Positions 1 through 5,563 are shown, counted from the first letter of the stretch. The stretch: 6,927 bases of DNA from Clostridium sp. (GCA_003539755.1 DPOH01000036.1:1-6927), one strand, 5' to 3'. A program made the numbers and translations. Notes: generated by a model not told the origin, from the sequence alone.

Positions 1-383
1 TGGTACTTTTAGCGTTCTTTGATCCATTCTATATTGGAGGATTAACCCTTGGATGCTTTATTGCAAATATACTTGGACCAAACGGATTACCTGATATTAT
101 TTTTGGTACACTTGCTACATTTATAAGTGTTTATGCAATTTATCTAACAGGAAAGTATATAAAGAATAATACTTTAGCTTTATTTGTTGCTTCACTTTGG
201 CCAACAATATTGAATGGAATAATAGTTGGATGGGAATTAAGTTATATTGCTGAACTGCCATTATTACTAACTATGGCACAAGTTGCAATAGGTGAATTTG
301 TAGTTGTAACTATAATTGGTGTACCAGTTATAAAATTAATAAAAAATAAATATTCTGGAATTATTCTAGAACAAGGAATTTAG
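1..383 (+). CDS. queT: QueT-family ECF transporter substrate-binding subunit (3' part)
   Basis: This is the C-terminal 126 residues of an integral membrane protein; the start lies outside the window and the first whole codon begins at base 3. The visible protein is almost entirely hydrophobic, with three to four membrane segments. It carries the FDPFYIGGLTLGC and LGPNGLPDIIFGTLAT stretches that I recognise from the QueT family (DUF988). By family knowledge, QueT is the S-component of an energy-coupling factor transporter that binds a queuosine precursor (preQ0/preQ1-type 7-deazapurine) and uses a shared EcfA/A'/T module encoded elsewhere. It ends in TAG and is followed 17 bases later by a strong terminator, so it is the last gene of its unit. 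Such genes often have a preQ1 riboswitch upstream, which would be off the left edge. The family call is fairly firm; the substrate is inferred. Confidence 0.85.
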   Translation, partial: VLLAFFDPFYIGGLTLGCFIANILGPNGLPDIIFGTLATFISVYAIYLTGKYIKNNTLALFVASLWPTILNGIIVGWELSYIAELPLLLTMAQVAIGEFVVVTIIGVPVIKLIKNKYSGIILEQGI

Positions 384-400
384 TAGTTTATTATACTTAT

Positions 401-435
401 AAGACTTTAGCTTTGAGAGCTGAAGTCTTTATTTA
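401..435 (+). terminator. Rho-independent terminator after queT
   Basis: A 12-bp stem (AAGACTTTAGCT at 401-412 with AGCTGAAGTCTT at 418-429, one G-T pair) closes a five-base loop and is followed by a T-rich tail. It lies 17 bases after the queT stop and separates queT from the NUDIX gene. Confidence 0.88.
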
Positions 436-510
436 ATTTAAAATATTTTTATGATAATGTAAGCACTTTCCAATAGAAAAAATTTAGATATGATAAATAA
501 GTGTGTTTTC

Positions 511-529
511 TATAATAATACAGTATAAT
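511..529 (+). promoter_or_regulatory. Candidate -10 boxes for the NUDIX gene
   Basis: Two perfect TATAAT hexamers (511-516 and 524-529) lie 40-70 bases before the NUDIX start and after the queT terminator, so a promoter is expected here. Neither has a convincing -35 box at 16-18 bases and neither is an extended -10. The position is plausible but the exact promoter is uncertain. Confidence 0.35.
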
Positions 530-567
530 TTAAGTAAATTAGAATTAAATTATTTAATATAGATTTT

Positions 568-573
568 AGGAGG
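568..573 (+). promoter_or_regulatory. Ribosome binding site that decides the NUDIX start
   Basis: AGGAGG is followed by two consecutive ATG codons. Spacing is 4 bases to the ATG at 578 and 7 bases to the ATG at 581. The longer spacing is the more usual one, so I place the start at 581; the difference is one methionine. Confidence 0.8.
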
Positions 574-580
574 AATTATG

Positions 581-1186
581 ATGAAAAGTAGTAAAATAAC
601 CAGTATAAAAGCATTAGTAAAAACAAAATTTTTAAGTATGTATGAAGCTAAGTATGAAAATAGAGTAGGAAACGAAAAATCATGGATTATAGCTACTAGA
701 AAAAGTGAAGAATTCATGAATGAAAAGTTTTTTGAAGGTAAAAAAGATATTGAAGATGCGGTATTAATAGCTGCCCTTCATAAGCCATCAAATAAGCTTG
801 TATTAGTCAAACAATTTAGAGTACCAACTAATGATTTTGTATATGAATTAACTGCAGGTCTTATTGATGGAGATGAAAGTTCTCATACTGCTGTAAAAAG
901 AGAACTAAAAGAAGAAACAGGATTAAAACTTTTAGATATTATAAGTGAAAAGAAAAAATTATATTTATCTCCTGGCATGACAGATGAATCAGTAAATCTT
1001 GTATTTTGTACATGTGAAGGTGAGATAAGTGATGAATTTTTAGAAGATGATGAATGTATAGAAGCTGTTATGATTTCTAAGGAAGAAGCTTTAGAACTTG
1101 TAAATAGTGATGAGGTAATGGATGTTAAATGTTATCTTGTACTTCAGAGCTTTGCAACCCTTGGAGCTAAGTTATTTGAAAAGTAG
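581..1186 (+). CDS. NUDIX hydrolase, ADP-ribose pyrophosphatase type
   Basis: This 201-residue cytosolic protein has a perfect Nudix box GX5EX7REUXEEXGU (numbered from the ATG at 581: G93, E99, R107-E108, E111-E112, G114). The box builds the Mg2+ site that hydrolyses nucleoside-diphosphate-linked compounds to a nucleoside monophosphate plus the phosphorylated partner. An FRVPTNDFVYELTAG strand leads into the box and an SPGMTDE motif (130-136) follows about 15 residues after it. That arrangement is typical of ADP-ribose pyrophosphatases (NudF/YqkG-like), which break ADP-ribose into AMP and ribose 5-phosphate, often as housekeeping of NAD-derived waste. About 50 N-terminal residues form the strand region seen in that subgroup, and the length suits the family. 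The gene stands alone between two terminators. The superfamily is certain; ADP-ribose as substrate is inferred, and other NDP-sugars are possible. The ATG at 578 is an alternative start. Confidence 0.93.
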   Translation: MKSSKITSIKALVKTKFLSMYEAKYENRVGNEKSWIIATRKSEEFMNEKFFEGKKDIEDAVLIAALHKPSNKLVLVKQFRVPTNDFVYELTAGLIDGDESSHTAVKRELKEETGLKLLDIISEKKKLYLSPGMTDESVNLVFCTCEGEISDEFLEDDECIEAVMISKEEALELVNSDEVMDVKCYLVLQSFATLGAKLFEK

Positions 1187-1211
1187 TGAATTAGATATTT
1201 ATATATATACT

Positions 1212-1247
1212 AAAAGAGGCTTAGGAGTAAATCTTAAGCCTCTTTTT
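1212..1247 (+). terminator. Rho-independent terminator after the NUDIX gene
   Basis: AAAAGAGGCTTA at 1212-1223 pairs with TAAGCCTCTTTT at 1235-1246, extendable by a G-T pair, and the right arm merges into a T run. It lies 26 bases after the NUDIX stop. Confidence 0.9.
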
Positions 1248-1281
1248 ATATTACTAAATACTATAATTAAAGAGTTAAATT

Positions 1282-1310
1282 AAAAATAGCAATTGCAGTT
1301 ACTATTTTTT
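1282..1310. terminator. Possible bidirectional terminator hairpin
   Basis: AAAAATAG (1282-1289) and CTATTTTT (1302-1309) form an 8-bp AT-rich stem with a partly pairing interior. It is flanked by A's on one side and T's on the other, so it could act in both directions between the convergent NUDIX and permease genes. It is weaker than the two neighbouring hairpins and may only be a back-up. Confidence 0.4.
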
Positions 1311-1354
1311 ATATTCAATTCTTTAAAAACATTACTAAAATACTATACTTTAGA

Positions 1355-1396
1355 ATAAAAAGTCAAGCTAATAATTGCAGTTATTGGTAAGACTTT
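1355..1396 (-). terminator. Rho-independent terminator of the purine permease
   Basis: Read on the minus strand, AAAGTC (1396-1391) pairs with GACTTT (1364-1359). After a 2x2 internal loop, a further eight base pairs (some wobble) close around the loop. The right arm is followed by TTTATT. It begins 18 bases after the permease stop. Confidence 0.75.
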
Positions 1397-1413
1397 AAAA
1401 AACATATATTGAA

Positions 1414-2706
1414 TTAATGCATAAATGCTAAAGTAATAAAATAAATTAAGAAGATTAAACTGCATATATACATTGAAATTGAAACTTCCTTATGTTTCTT
1501 TGTAACAATCTTACAAAGAGGATAAAGAATAAATCCAATAGCTATTCCATCTATTATACTGTAAGTTAATGGTATAGTTAGTATTACAGCAAAACATGGG
1601 AAAAATTCAGAAAAATCATCAAAATTTAAATTTCTTAAGTCCTGTGCCATTAAACATCCAAGTATTATTAATATTGGTGCTATAGCGCTGTCTGGTATTA
1701 TGCTTATATACGGAATAAAGAATAAAGATATTAAAAACAATAATCCGCATAAAACAGATGTAAGTCCTGTTCGTCCGCCATCTTCCATTCCAGCATTTCC
1801 TTCAACTGTTGAAACAGGAGGGCTACATCCAAGAAGAGAATATACAACTGTAGAAATAGCTACAGCTACCAAAGACTTTGATGTCTTTTCTGGACAATTC
1901 AGTATCTTTCCAGTTTGAGCGTGTAAAATCCCAATGTTTTCAAAAACTAATATTAAAGTTAATGAGAAAACAGATATCCAGAATTTTATACTTATAAGCA
2001 TTCCAAAATCAAGTTTGAAGAAAATATCCTTGTATCCATTAAAATCAGGAAAAGTATAAGTTATTCCTTTAATGTCAACTAAACCACATAATGCAGCTGC
2101 CAAAGTACCCAAAATTATAGATATTAAGAAAGCTCCACGTACATTTTTTAAAAATAAAATAAGTGTAACTGCCATAACTACAACAAATAGTATTACGTTT
2201 GGATTGGAAATATTTCCTAGCTGAACTAAACTAGATTCTGAATTTACAACTAAACCAGACTTTTGAAGTCCAAGAAAAGCTATAAATAATCCAATACCAA
2301 TTGTTATGGATTCCTTTAAATGATCAGGGATTGATTCCATTAAAATTGTAGATATTGGAGTAGCTGCAATTATTGCAAATAATAAACCTGCAACAAAAAT
2401 AGCAGCTAATGCCTCAAAAAAGGTAAGACCTAAAGTATTAACGATGGTATAGGTAAGAAGTGCATTAATTCCCATACCAGGCATTACAATTAATGGAGCA
2501 TTACTTATAAATGCAGCAATAAGACAACCTGATACTGATGCGAATACTGTAGCAATAATAAGTGGTTCTACTGCTATTCCACCATCACTTAAAATGCTTG
2601 CATTTACAATAATTATGTAAATACTTGCAAAAAATGATGTTAATGCAGCAAGTGCCTCTCCTTTAAAACTAACATTGTGCTCCTTAAGTTTAAATAGCTT
2701 ATTCAT
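1414..2706 (-). CDS. NCS2/AzgA-type purine permease
   Basis: This is a 430-residue multi-pass membrane protein with about 12 hydrophobic segments, the normal length for the AzgA branch of the nucleobase-cation symporter-2 family. That branch includes B. subtilis PbuG/PbuO, which import hypoxanthine, guanine or adenine with protons. Supporting motifs are the FKLKEHN start, PGMGINALLTYT (76-87), SIPDHLKESITIGIGLF (125-141) and STVEGNAGMEDGGRTGLTSV (299-318). The carboxylates expected to bind the nucleobase map to E256 (in FENIGIL) and E302. Most AzgA proteins I know have an aspartate (LFDTIGTL-like) at the first position, so this looks like a divergent clade and its exact purine is uncertain. 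The start fits the family N-terminus, but the ribosome site is odd: AAAGG directly abuts the ATG, and the nearest spaced candidate is only TTAGG. The gene is monocistronic with its own promoter and terminator. Confidence 0.9.
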   Translation of the reverse strand: MNKLFKLKEHNVSFKGEALAALTSFFASIYIIIVNASILSDGGIAVEPLIIATVFASVSGCLIAAFISNAPLIVMPGMGINALLTYTIVNTLGLTFFEALAAIFVAGLLFAIIAATPISTILMESIPDHLKESITIGIGLFIAFLGLQKSGLVVNSESSLVQLGNISNPNVILFVVVMAVTLILFLKNVRGAFLISIILGTLAAALCGLVDIKGITYTFPDFNGYKDIFFKLDFGMLISIKFWISVFSLTLILVFENIGILHAQTGKILNCPEKTSKSLVAVAISTVVYSLLGCSPPVSTVEGNAGMEDGGRTGLTSVLCGLLFLISLFFIPYISIIPDSAIAPILIILGCLMAQDLRNLNFDDFSEFFPCFAVILTIPLTYSIIDGIAIGFILYPLCKIVTKKHKEVSISMYICSLIFLIYFITLAFMH

Positions 2707-2755
2707 CCTTTCGACCTAACTTTCAATGTTCCCTCTCCCACCCGCGCAAAGGCGC
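2707..2755 (-). promoter_or_regulatory. G-rich structured 5' leader of the purine permease
   Basis: Counting from the promoter, the transcript should begin at G2755 and have a 49-nt leader. Its first 12 bases form a GCGC-CUUU-GCGC hairpin (2755-2744). Three GGG tracts follow (2743-2731, GGGTGGGAGAGGG). The loop sequence CUUU, or CCUUU with its neighbour, is complementary to the AAAGG that touches the start codon (2711-2707), so a loop-to-ribosome-site interaction is possible. No purine riboswitch core (its conserved junctions and two kissing hairpin loops) is present and the leader is too short for one. A regulatory role is inferred from composition and complementarity only. Confidence 0.45.
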
Positions 2756-2776
2756 AAAAATATTATAGCATTGAAA
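2721..2776. repeat. 8-bp inverted repeat spanning the permease promoter
   Basis: TTTCAATG at 2721-2728 and CATTGAAA at 2769-2776 are exact reverse complements 40 bases apart. One arm lies in the -35/-10 spacer of the permease promoter and the other in the leader, so only one arm is transcribed from that promoter. This favours a DNA-level role (operator half-sites or looping) over an RNA stem, if it has a role at all. Confidence 0.4.
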
Positions 2777-2790
2777 TTTTAAATGTACAA
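2762..2790 (-). promoter_or_regulatory. Strong sigma-A promoter of the purine permease
   Basis: On the minus strand, TTGTAC (2790-2785), a 17-base spacer and TATAAT (2767-2762) form a near-consensus housekeeping promoter. A TGC before the -10 gives an extended -10. The predicted start is G2755. Confidence 0.85.
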
Positions 2791-2901
2791 CCTTCTATTT
2801 AAATTTTATTATTATTTCATTTGTTTGAATTTAGCTACAATAAATGGAAGTTAACAAATTTGTAATTATTTATATCAATGTTAGAGATTATGGAAAAATA
2901 A

Positions 2902-2930
2902 TTGGATAAAATTTAATATAGTGATATGAT
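2902..2930 (+). promoter_or_regulatory. Sigma-A promoter of the DUF815 gene
   Basis: TTGGAT (2902-2907), a 17-base spacer and TATGAT (2925-2930) match the housekeeping consensus well and lie about 48 bases before the ATG. The predicted leader is about 40 nt. It is divergent from, and does not overlap, the permease promoter. Confidence 0.7.
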
Positions 2931-2960
2931 TATCAAGAGCAATATGCAATAAATATTAAA

Positions 2961-2969
2961 AGGTGGAGG
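2961..2969 (+). promoter_or_regulatory. Ribosome binding site that decides the DUF815 start
   Basis: AGGTGGAGG is a strong Shine-Dalgarno site 8 bases before the ATG at 2978. The GTG at 2963 in the same frame lies inside this site and has no ribosome site of its own, so it should not be taken as the start. Confidence 0.85.
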
Positions 2970-2977
2970 ATATAAAA

Positions 2978-4297
2978 ATGAATTCAGATTTTAAAAAATT
3001 TCATAAGGGAAGTATGCTTATAAATTCTCTATGCGTATTTACAAGATTAAAAAAAGATAGTGTATTAAAAAAATATAAAGTATTACTTGAATATTTATGT
3101 CAGGATAAACTTATCCTTGGTGAATCTATAAGTATTTATAATGATTTTGCATTTGAGTTATTAAAAAAATCAGATGGAACATCTTTAAAAAAATATATTA
3201 TTGATGAAATATTTTTAGATAATAATGCATTTACAAATATGATAGATAGGGATGATTTAAATAACCAATATATAATAAATCAAGTTAAATTTGAACTTAA
3301 AGCTTTGGAATTTATAACTAATATTAAATCGGAGGATATTAAGGAAGCAATTATATATAAATGTAAGGCTATGGACTTTGAAGAGGAAGTTGTAAAGGGA
3401 TTAATTGATTATGAAGTAAATTCATTTGAAGAATATGATACATATAAAGCTATTGATAAATTGAAATTAAGTATATTAAATTGCGATGGCTGGGGAGAGT
3501 CATTAGATAATATAATAGAATTTTATCGACAATATGGAACTGGTATTTTTGGTGAATATAGAGCCTTTGTATGGGAAAATGAAGATGGTGAAGGGTATTT
3601 ACGTGGGATAACCTCACCAGATCCAGTAAAACTTGAAGAATTAGTTGGGTATGAAAGTCAAAAGGAGACTATTAGAGAAAATACTGAGCAATTTTTGAAT
3701 GGGTATCCTGCTAACAACTTGTTGTTATATGGACAGAGAGGAACAGGAAAATCTTCTACTGTAAAGGCAATTATAAATGAGTATTATACTAAAGGGTTAA
3801 GGCTTATTGAAGTTGATAAGGACAAGCTTGTAGATTTTACTAAAATAATTAGAATGCTTAAAAATAAGAATTTGAAATTTATAATTTTTGTTGATGACCT
3901 TGTTTTTGAAGATGGGGATGAAAGCTATTCAGCTCTCAAAACAATACTTGAAGGAGGCGTAGAAAACAAATCTAATAATATTCTAATATATGCAACAACT
4001 AATAGAAAACATTTAGTTAAAGAAACATTTAGTGAAAGAGGCGATGAAATTCATCAAATGGATTCTGTAGAGGAAAAATTATCATTATCAGACAGGTTTG
4101 GTATAACAGTTTCATTTTATTCACCAGACCAAAAGGAATATTTGAAGATTGTTGATGGATTAGCCTTATCTAGAGGCATAGAGGTAGATACTGAATATTT
4201 ACATGCTGAAGCACTTAAGTGGGTAAGATGGTATAATGGAAGGTCACCAAGAACTGCCAAACAATTCATTAATTGGTTTGAGGCATCATTGAAATAA
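2978..4297 (+). CDS. AAA+ ATPase, DUF815 family
   Basis: This 439-residue cytosolic protein has an N-terminal, mostly helical region of about 200 residues with no motif I recognise, followed by a P-loop ATPase module. The module shows Walker A GQRGTGKS (252-259), Walker B FIIFVDDL (301-308, acidic D306/D307), a sensor-1-like stretch ATTNR (339-343), an arginine-finger-like SDRFG (371-375) and a sensor-2-like GRSPRTAKQF (421-430). The order and the YGQRGTGKSST, DDLVFE and SDRFG wording match the DUF815 family, an AAA+ group widespread in bacteria whose cellular role is, to my knowledge, not established. All nucleotide-handling motifs look intact, so it is probably an active, oligomeric ATPase. 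No partner gene is adjacent in an operon: it has its own promoter, and the next gene appears to have a separate one. Family assignment is confident; function is unknown. Confidence 0.9.
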   Translation: MNSDFKKFHKGSMLINSLCVFTRLKKDSVLKKYKVLLEYLCQDKLILGESISIYNDFAFELLKKSDGTSLKKYIIDEIFLDNNAFTNMIDRDDLNNQYIINQVKFELKALEFITNIKSEDIKEAIIYKCKAMDFEEEVVKGLIDYEVNSFEEYDTYKAIDKLKLSILNCDGWGESLDNIIEFYRQYGTGIFGEYRAFVWENEDGEGYLRGITSPDPVKLEELVGYESQKETIRENTEQFLNGYPANNLLLYGQRGTGKSSTVKAIINEYYTKGLRLIEVDKDKLVDFTKIIRMLKNKNLKFIIFVDDLVFEDGDESYSALKTILEGGVENKSNNILIYATTNRKHLVKETFSERGDEIHQMDSVEEKLSLSDRFGITVSFYSPDQKEYLKIVDGLALSRGIEVDTEYLHAEALKWVRWYNGRSPRTAKQFINWFEASLK

Positions 4298-4340
4298 TAT
4301 GATTAATAAAAATTAATTGTTATTTATATGTTGTATCTTT

Positions 4341-4369
4341 GAATAAGGATTTTCATACGAGACATAATA
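4341..4369 (+). promoter_or_regulatory. Sigma-G-like (forespore) promoter candidate
   Basis: GAATA (4341-4345), a 17-base spacer and CATAATA (4363-4369) fit the sporulation sigma-G pattern (gnATR, 17-18 bases, cATnnTA). The same bases can be read as a mediocre sigma-A promoter (TTGAAT, 18 bases, CATAAT). The start would fall near 4376, giving a very short leader that begins at the ribosome site. An 11-bp dyad ACATA-A-TATGT (4362-4372) overlaps the -10. Confidence 0.4.
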
Positions 4370-4393
4370 TGTATGTAAGGAGGCGAAGAAAGC

Positions 4394-4537
4394 GTGGGAA
4401 AAAGTAAAAAAGAAAAGTTAATAATGAAAAAAGGAGACTTTTCACAATCAAAAGTAAAGGAGTATATGGAAAAGAACGATCAAATTAACGAAAACATTGT
4501 ATCGAGAGGAAAAGATATAACTTTTAATAAACTCTAA
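4394..4537 (+). CDS. Small lysine-rich hypothetical protein (47 aa)
   Basis: A GTG-started frame of 47 codons is preceded by AAGGAGG (4377-4383), 10 bases upstream, and ends in TAA. The product begins MGKSKKEKLIMKKGDF and ends RGKDITFNKL. It has 11 lysines and one arginine against seven acidic residues, no membrane segment, no signal peptide and no cysteine. I do not recognise the family. The strong ribosome site, a promoter candidate just upstream and a terminator hairpin downstream all support a real gene. If the sigma-G-like promoter is genuine, it would be made in the forespore, like many small basic or hydrophilic spore proteins, but it lacks the sequence signature of the alpha/beta SASPs and I claim no function. 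An internal ATG at 4424 has no comparable ribosome site. Confidence 0.7.
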   Translation: MGKSKKEKLIMKKGDFSQSKVKEYMEKNDQINENIVSRGKDITFNKL

Positions 4538-4662
4538 ACACAATATATATTTAGTGATATTTAGAAAACTTAATTATTGCCACTATGATACTTAAACACA
4601 AAATCTCATACTTTAAAATTAAAATTCATGACAAACAAACTTCATTTTTAGCATTACGTAGG

Positions 4663-4706
4663 AAAAGCTACAAAGATATATTTTATATTTTTGTAGCTTT
4701 AATTTT
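4663..4706 (+). terminator. Long terminator hairpin after the small gene
   Basis: A 16-bp stem (4664-4679 with 4685-4700, one G-T pair) closes a five-base loop and is followed by AATTTT. The preceding 125 bases (4538-4662) show no gene or other recognisable element. The tail is less T-rich than in the other terminators here, but the stem is the strongest in the window. Confidence 0.7.
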
Positions 4707-4721
4707 GCAAATATATGAATA

Positions 4722-4847
4722 TTGTGGTGCTTTTCATCAATCCAAGATAATTTGGGGTTCATAGGAAAGGGTCCTAAAAATCTAAGGCTTTGGTTTGATT
4801 TAGGTTATGGTGAAAATGGAATATTATTTGTTATTGTTGACTTTTAA
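4722..4847 (+). pseudogene. Possible gene remnant, 41-codon orphan frame
   Basis: From a TTG at 4722, an open frame of 41 codons runs to TAA at 4845. Its end reads like a folded-protein fragment (LRLWFDLGYGENGILFVIVDF in part), with aromatic, glycine and hydrophobic strand-like composition rather than the low-complexity AT sequence typical of intergenic DNA here. There is no ribosome site and no ATG start, and a stop lies immediately upstream in frame, so it is more likely the 3' stump of a lost gene than a live one. I cannot name the parent family. The -35 box of the next gene's promoter lies inside its last codons. Confidence 0.25.
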
Positions 4848-4865
4848 TTTGGTGAAATATATTAT
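4837..4865 (+). promoter_or_regulatory. Sigma-A promoter of the pentapeptide-repeat gene
   Basis: TTGACT (4837-4842), a 17-base spacer and TATTAT (4860-4865) form a good housekeeping promoter 54 bases before the ATG. The predicted leader is about 47 nt and has no evident structure. Confidence 0.7.
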
Positions 4866-4918
4866 TAAATAAGCAATTAATGAAATTTAATATTTAATAA
4901 AAAGGAGAATACAATAGA

Positions 4919-5557
4919 ATGGCTGTTAATAGAAGTGCACCAGAAAACTTTCACTATGATAATGCTGAAAAAACAAATAAGAATTTTATATATAAAAATT
5001 TAAGAAGAAGTAAGTGTTATAATTGTAATTTTTCAAATTCACATTTTGATTTTGCAAGTTTAAGAGGTGCTCATTTTAAAAAGTGTAATTTTTTTAGATG
5101 TAGTTTTAAAGGTGCTGAATTCATAGGTTCAAATCTTAAAGGATGTAAATTGAGAGAAGCGAAATTTGAAGATACTATATTTGAAGGCGCAAACTTAGAT
5201 GGAGCAAACTTTGAAGGTGCAAAGTATAAGAATACTATTTTTGTAGGATGCAATATTGAAAAAGCTAAAAATTTTGATATAGATAATAAGAATATTAGAA
5301 TTTTTGAAAGTATGCCTGAACTTAAAATTAGTGAAGAATTAGAAAAAGCAGTATTGTCTGCTATGGAAAATGAATACATAAAAAAATCACGAGTATTTGA
5401 TACGAAAGATGGCGAAATTAATAGTATTACTATGATGATCTTAAGTGAAAAATTTGAAGAAGATAAATTAATAGAAGGAATGCATTATATAAAGTATGAG
5501 ATAGAAAGAGAATTCTATACTTTGAGTTATGTTATTAGATTAATTGAACAAATGTAA
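4919..5557 (+). CDS. Pentapeptide-repeat protein with a helical C-terminal domain
   Basis: This 212-residue protein has about 16 tandem pentapeptides between residues 34 and 113, with F or L at every fifth position and A, C or S two before it (for example KGAEF, IGSNL, REAKF, EGANL, DGANF). By family knowledge such repeats fold into a right-handed quadrilateral beta-helix of about four coils here. Known members include DNA-mimicking gyrase protectors (Qnr, MfpA) and many of unknown role. Residues 135-212 are charged and predicted helical, with no recognised domain. There is no signal peptide, so it is probably cytosolic. The ribosome site GGAG (4904-4907) is 11 bases before the ATG, and the gene has its own promoter and terminator. 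Cysteines are unusually frequent in the repeats (C33, C36, C56, C61, C76, C111). A gyrase-related role is only one possibility, as nothing nearby supports it. Confidence 0.9.
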   Translation: MAVNRSAPENFHYDNAEKTNKNFIYKNLRRSKCYNCNFSNSHFDFASLRGAHFKKCNFFRCSFKGAEFIGSNLKGCKLREAKFEDTIFEGANLDGANFEGAKYKNTIFVGCNIEKAKNFDIDNKNIRIFESMPELKISEELEKAVLSAMENEYIKKSRVFDTKDGEINSITMMILSEKFEEDKLIEGMHYIKYEIEREFYTLSYVIRLIEQM

Positions 5558-5563
5558 TTTTGC

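Noticed and set aside
1700..1918. 72-codon open frame on the plus strand
   Set aside because: It lies wholly antisense to the well-supported permease gene, lacks a ribosome site, and its product is low in coherent features; a shadow frame.
2707..2830. Purine riboswitch upstream of the permease
   Set aside because: The conserved three-way junction elements and kissing hairpin loops are absent, and the promoter leaves only a 49-nt leader. The TATAAT here is a -10 box, not the riboswitch junction.
2851..2866. AT-rich palindrome ACAAATTTGT (2854-2863) next to a TTAACAA word, considered as a Rex-type operator
   Set aside because: It matches only one half-site of the Rex consensus, lies well upstream of both divergent promoters, and palindromes this short are common in AT-rich DNA.
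4298..4330. Terminator directly after the DUF815 gene
   Set aside because: Only an all-A/T self-complementary ATTAAT pair is present, too weak to call; read-through into the small gene is possible.
4807..4872. ATG-started frame of about 21 codons
   Set aside because: It has no ribosome site, no recognisable sequence, and overlaps the promoter of the pentapeptide-repeat gene.
5071..5379. 102-codon open frame on the minus strand with repeated KFAPSK-like units
   Set aside because: Its repetitiveness is just the antisense reading of the pentapeptide repeats in the plus-strand gene; no ribosome site or promoter.
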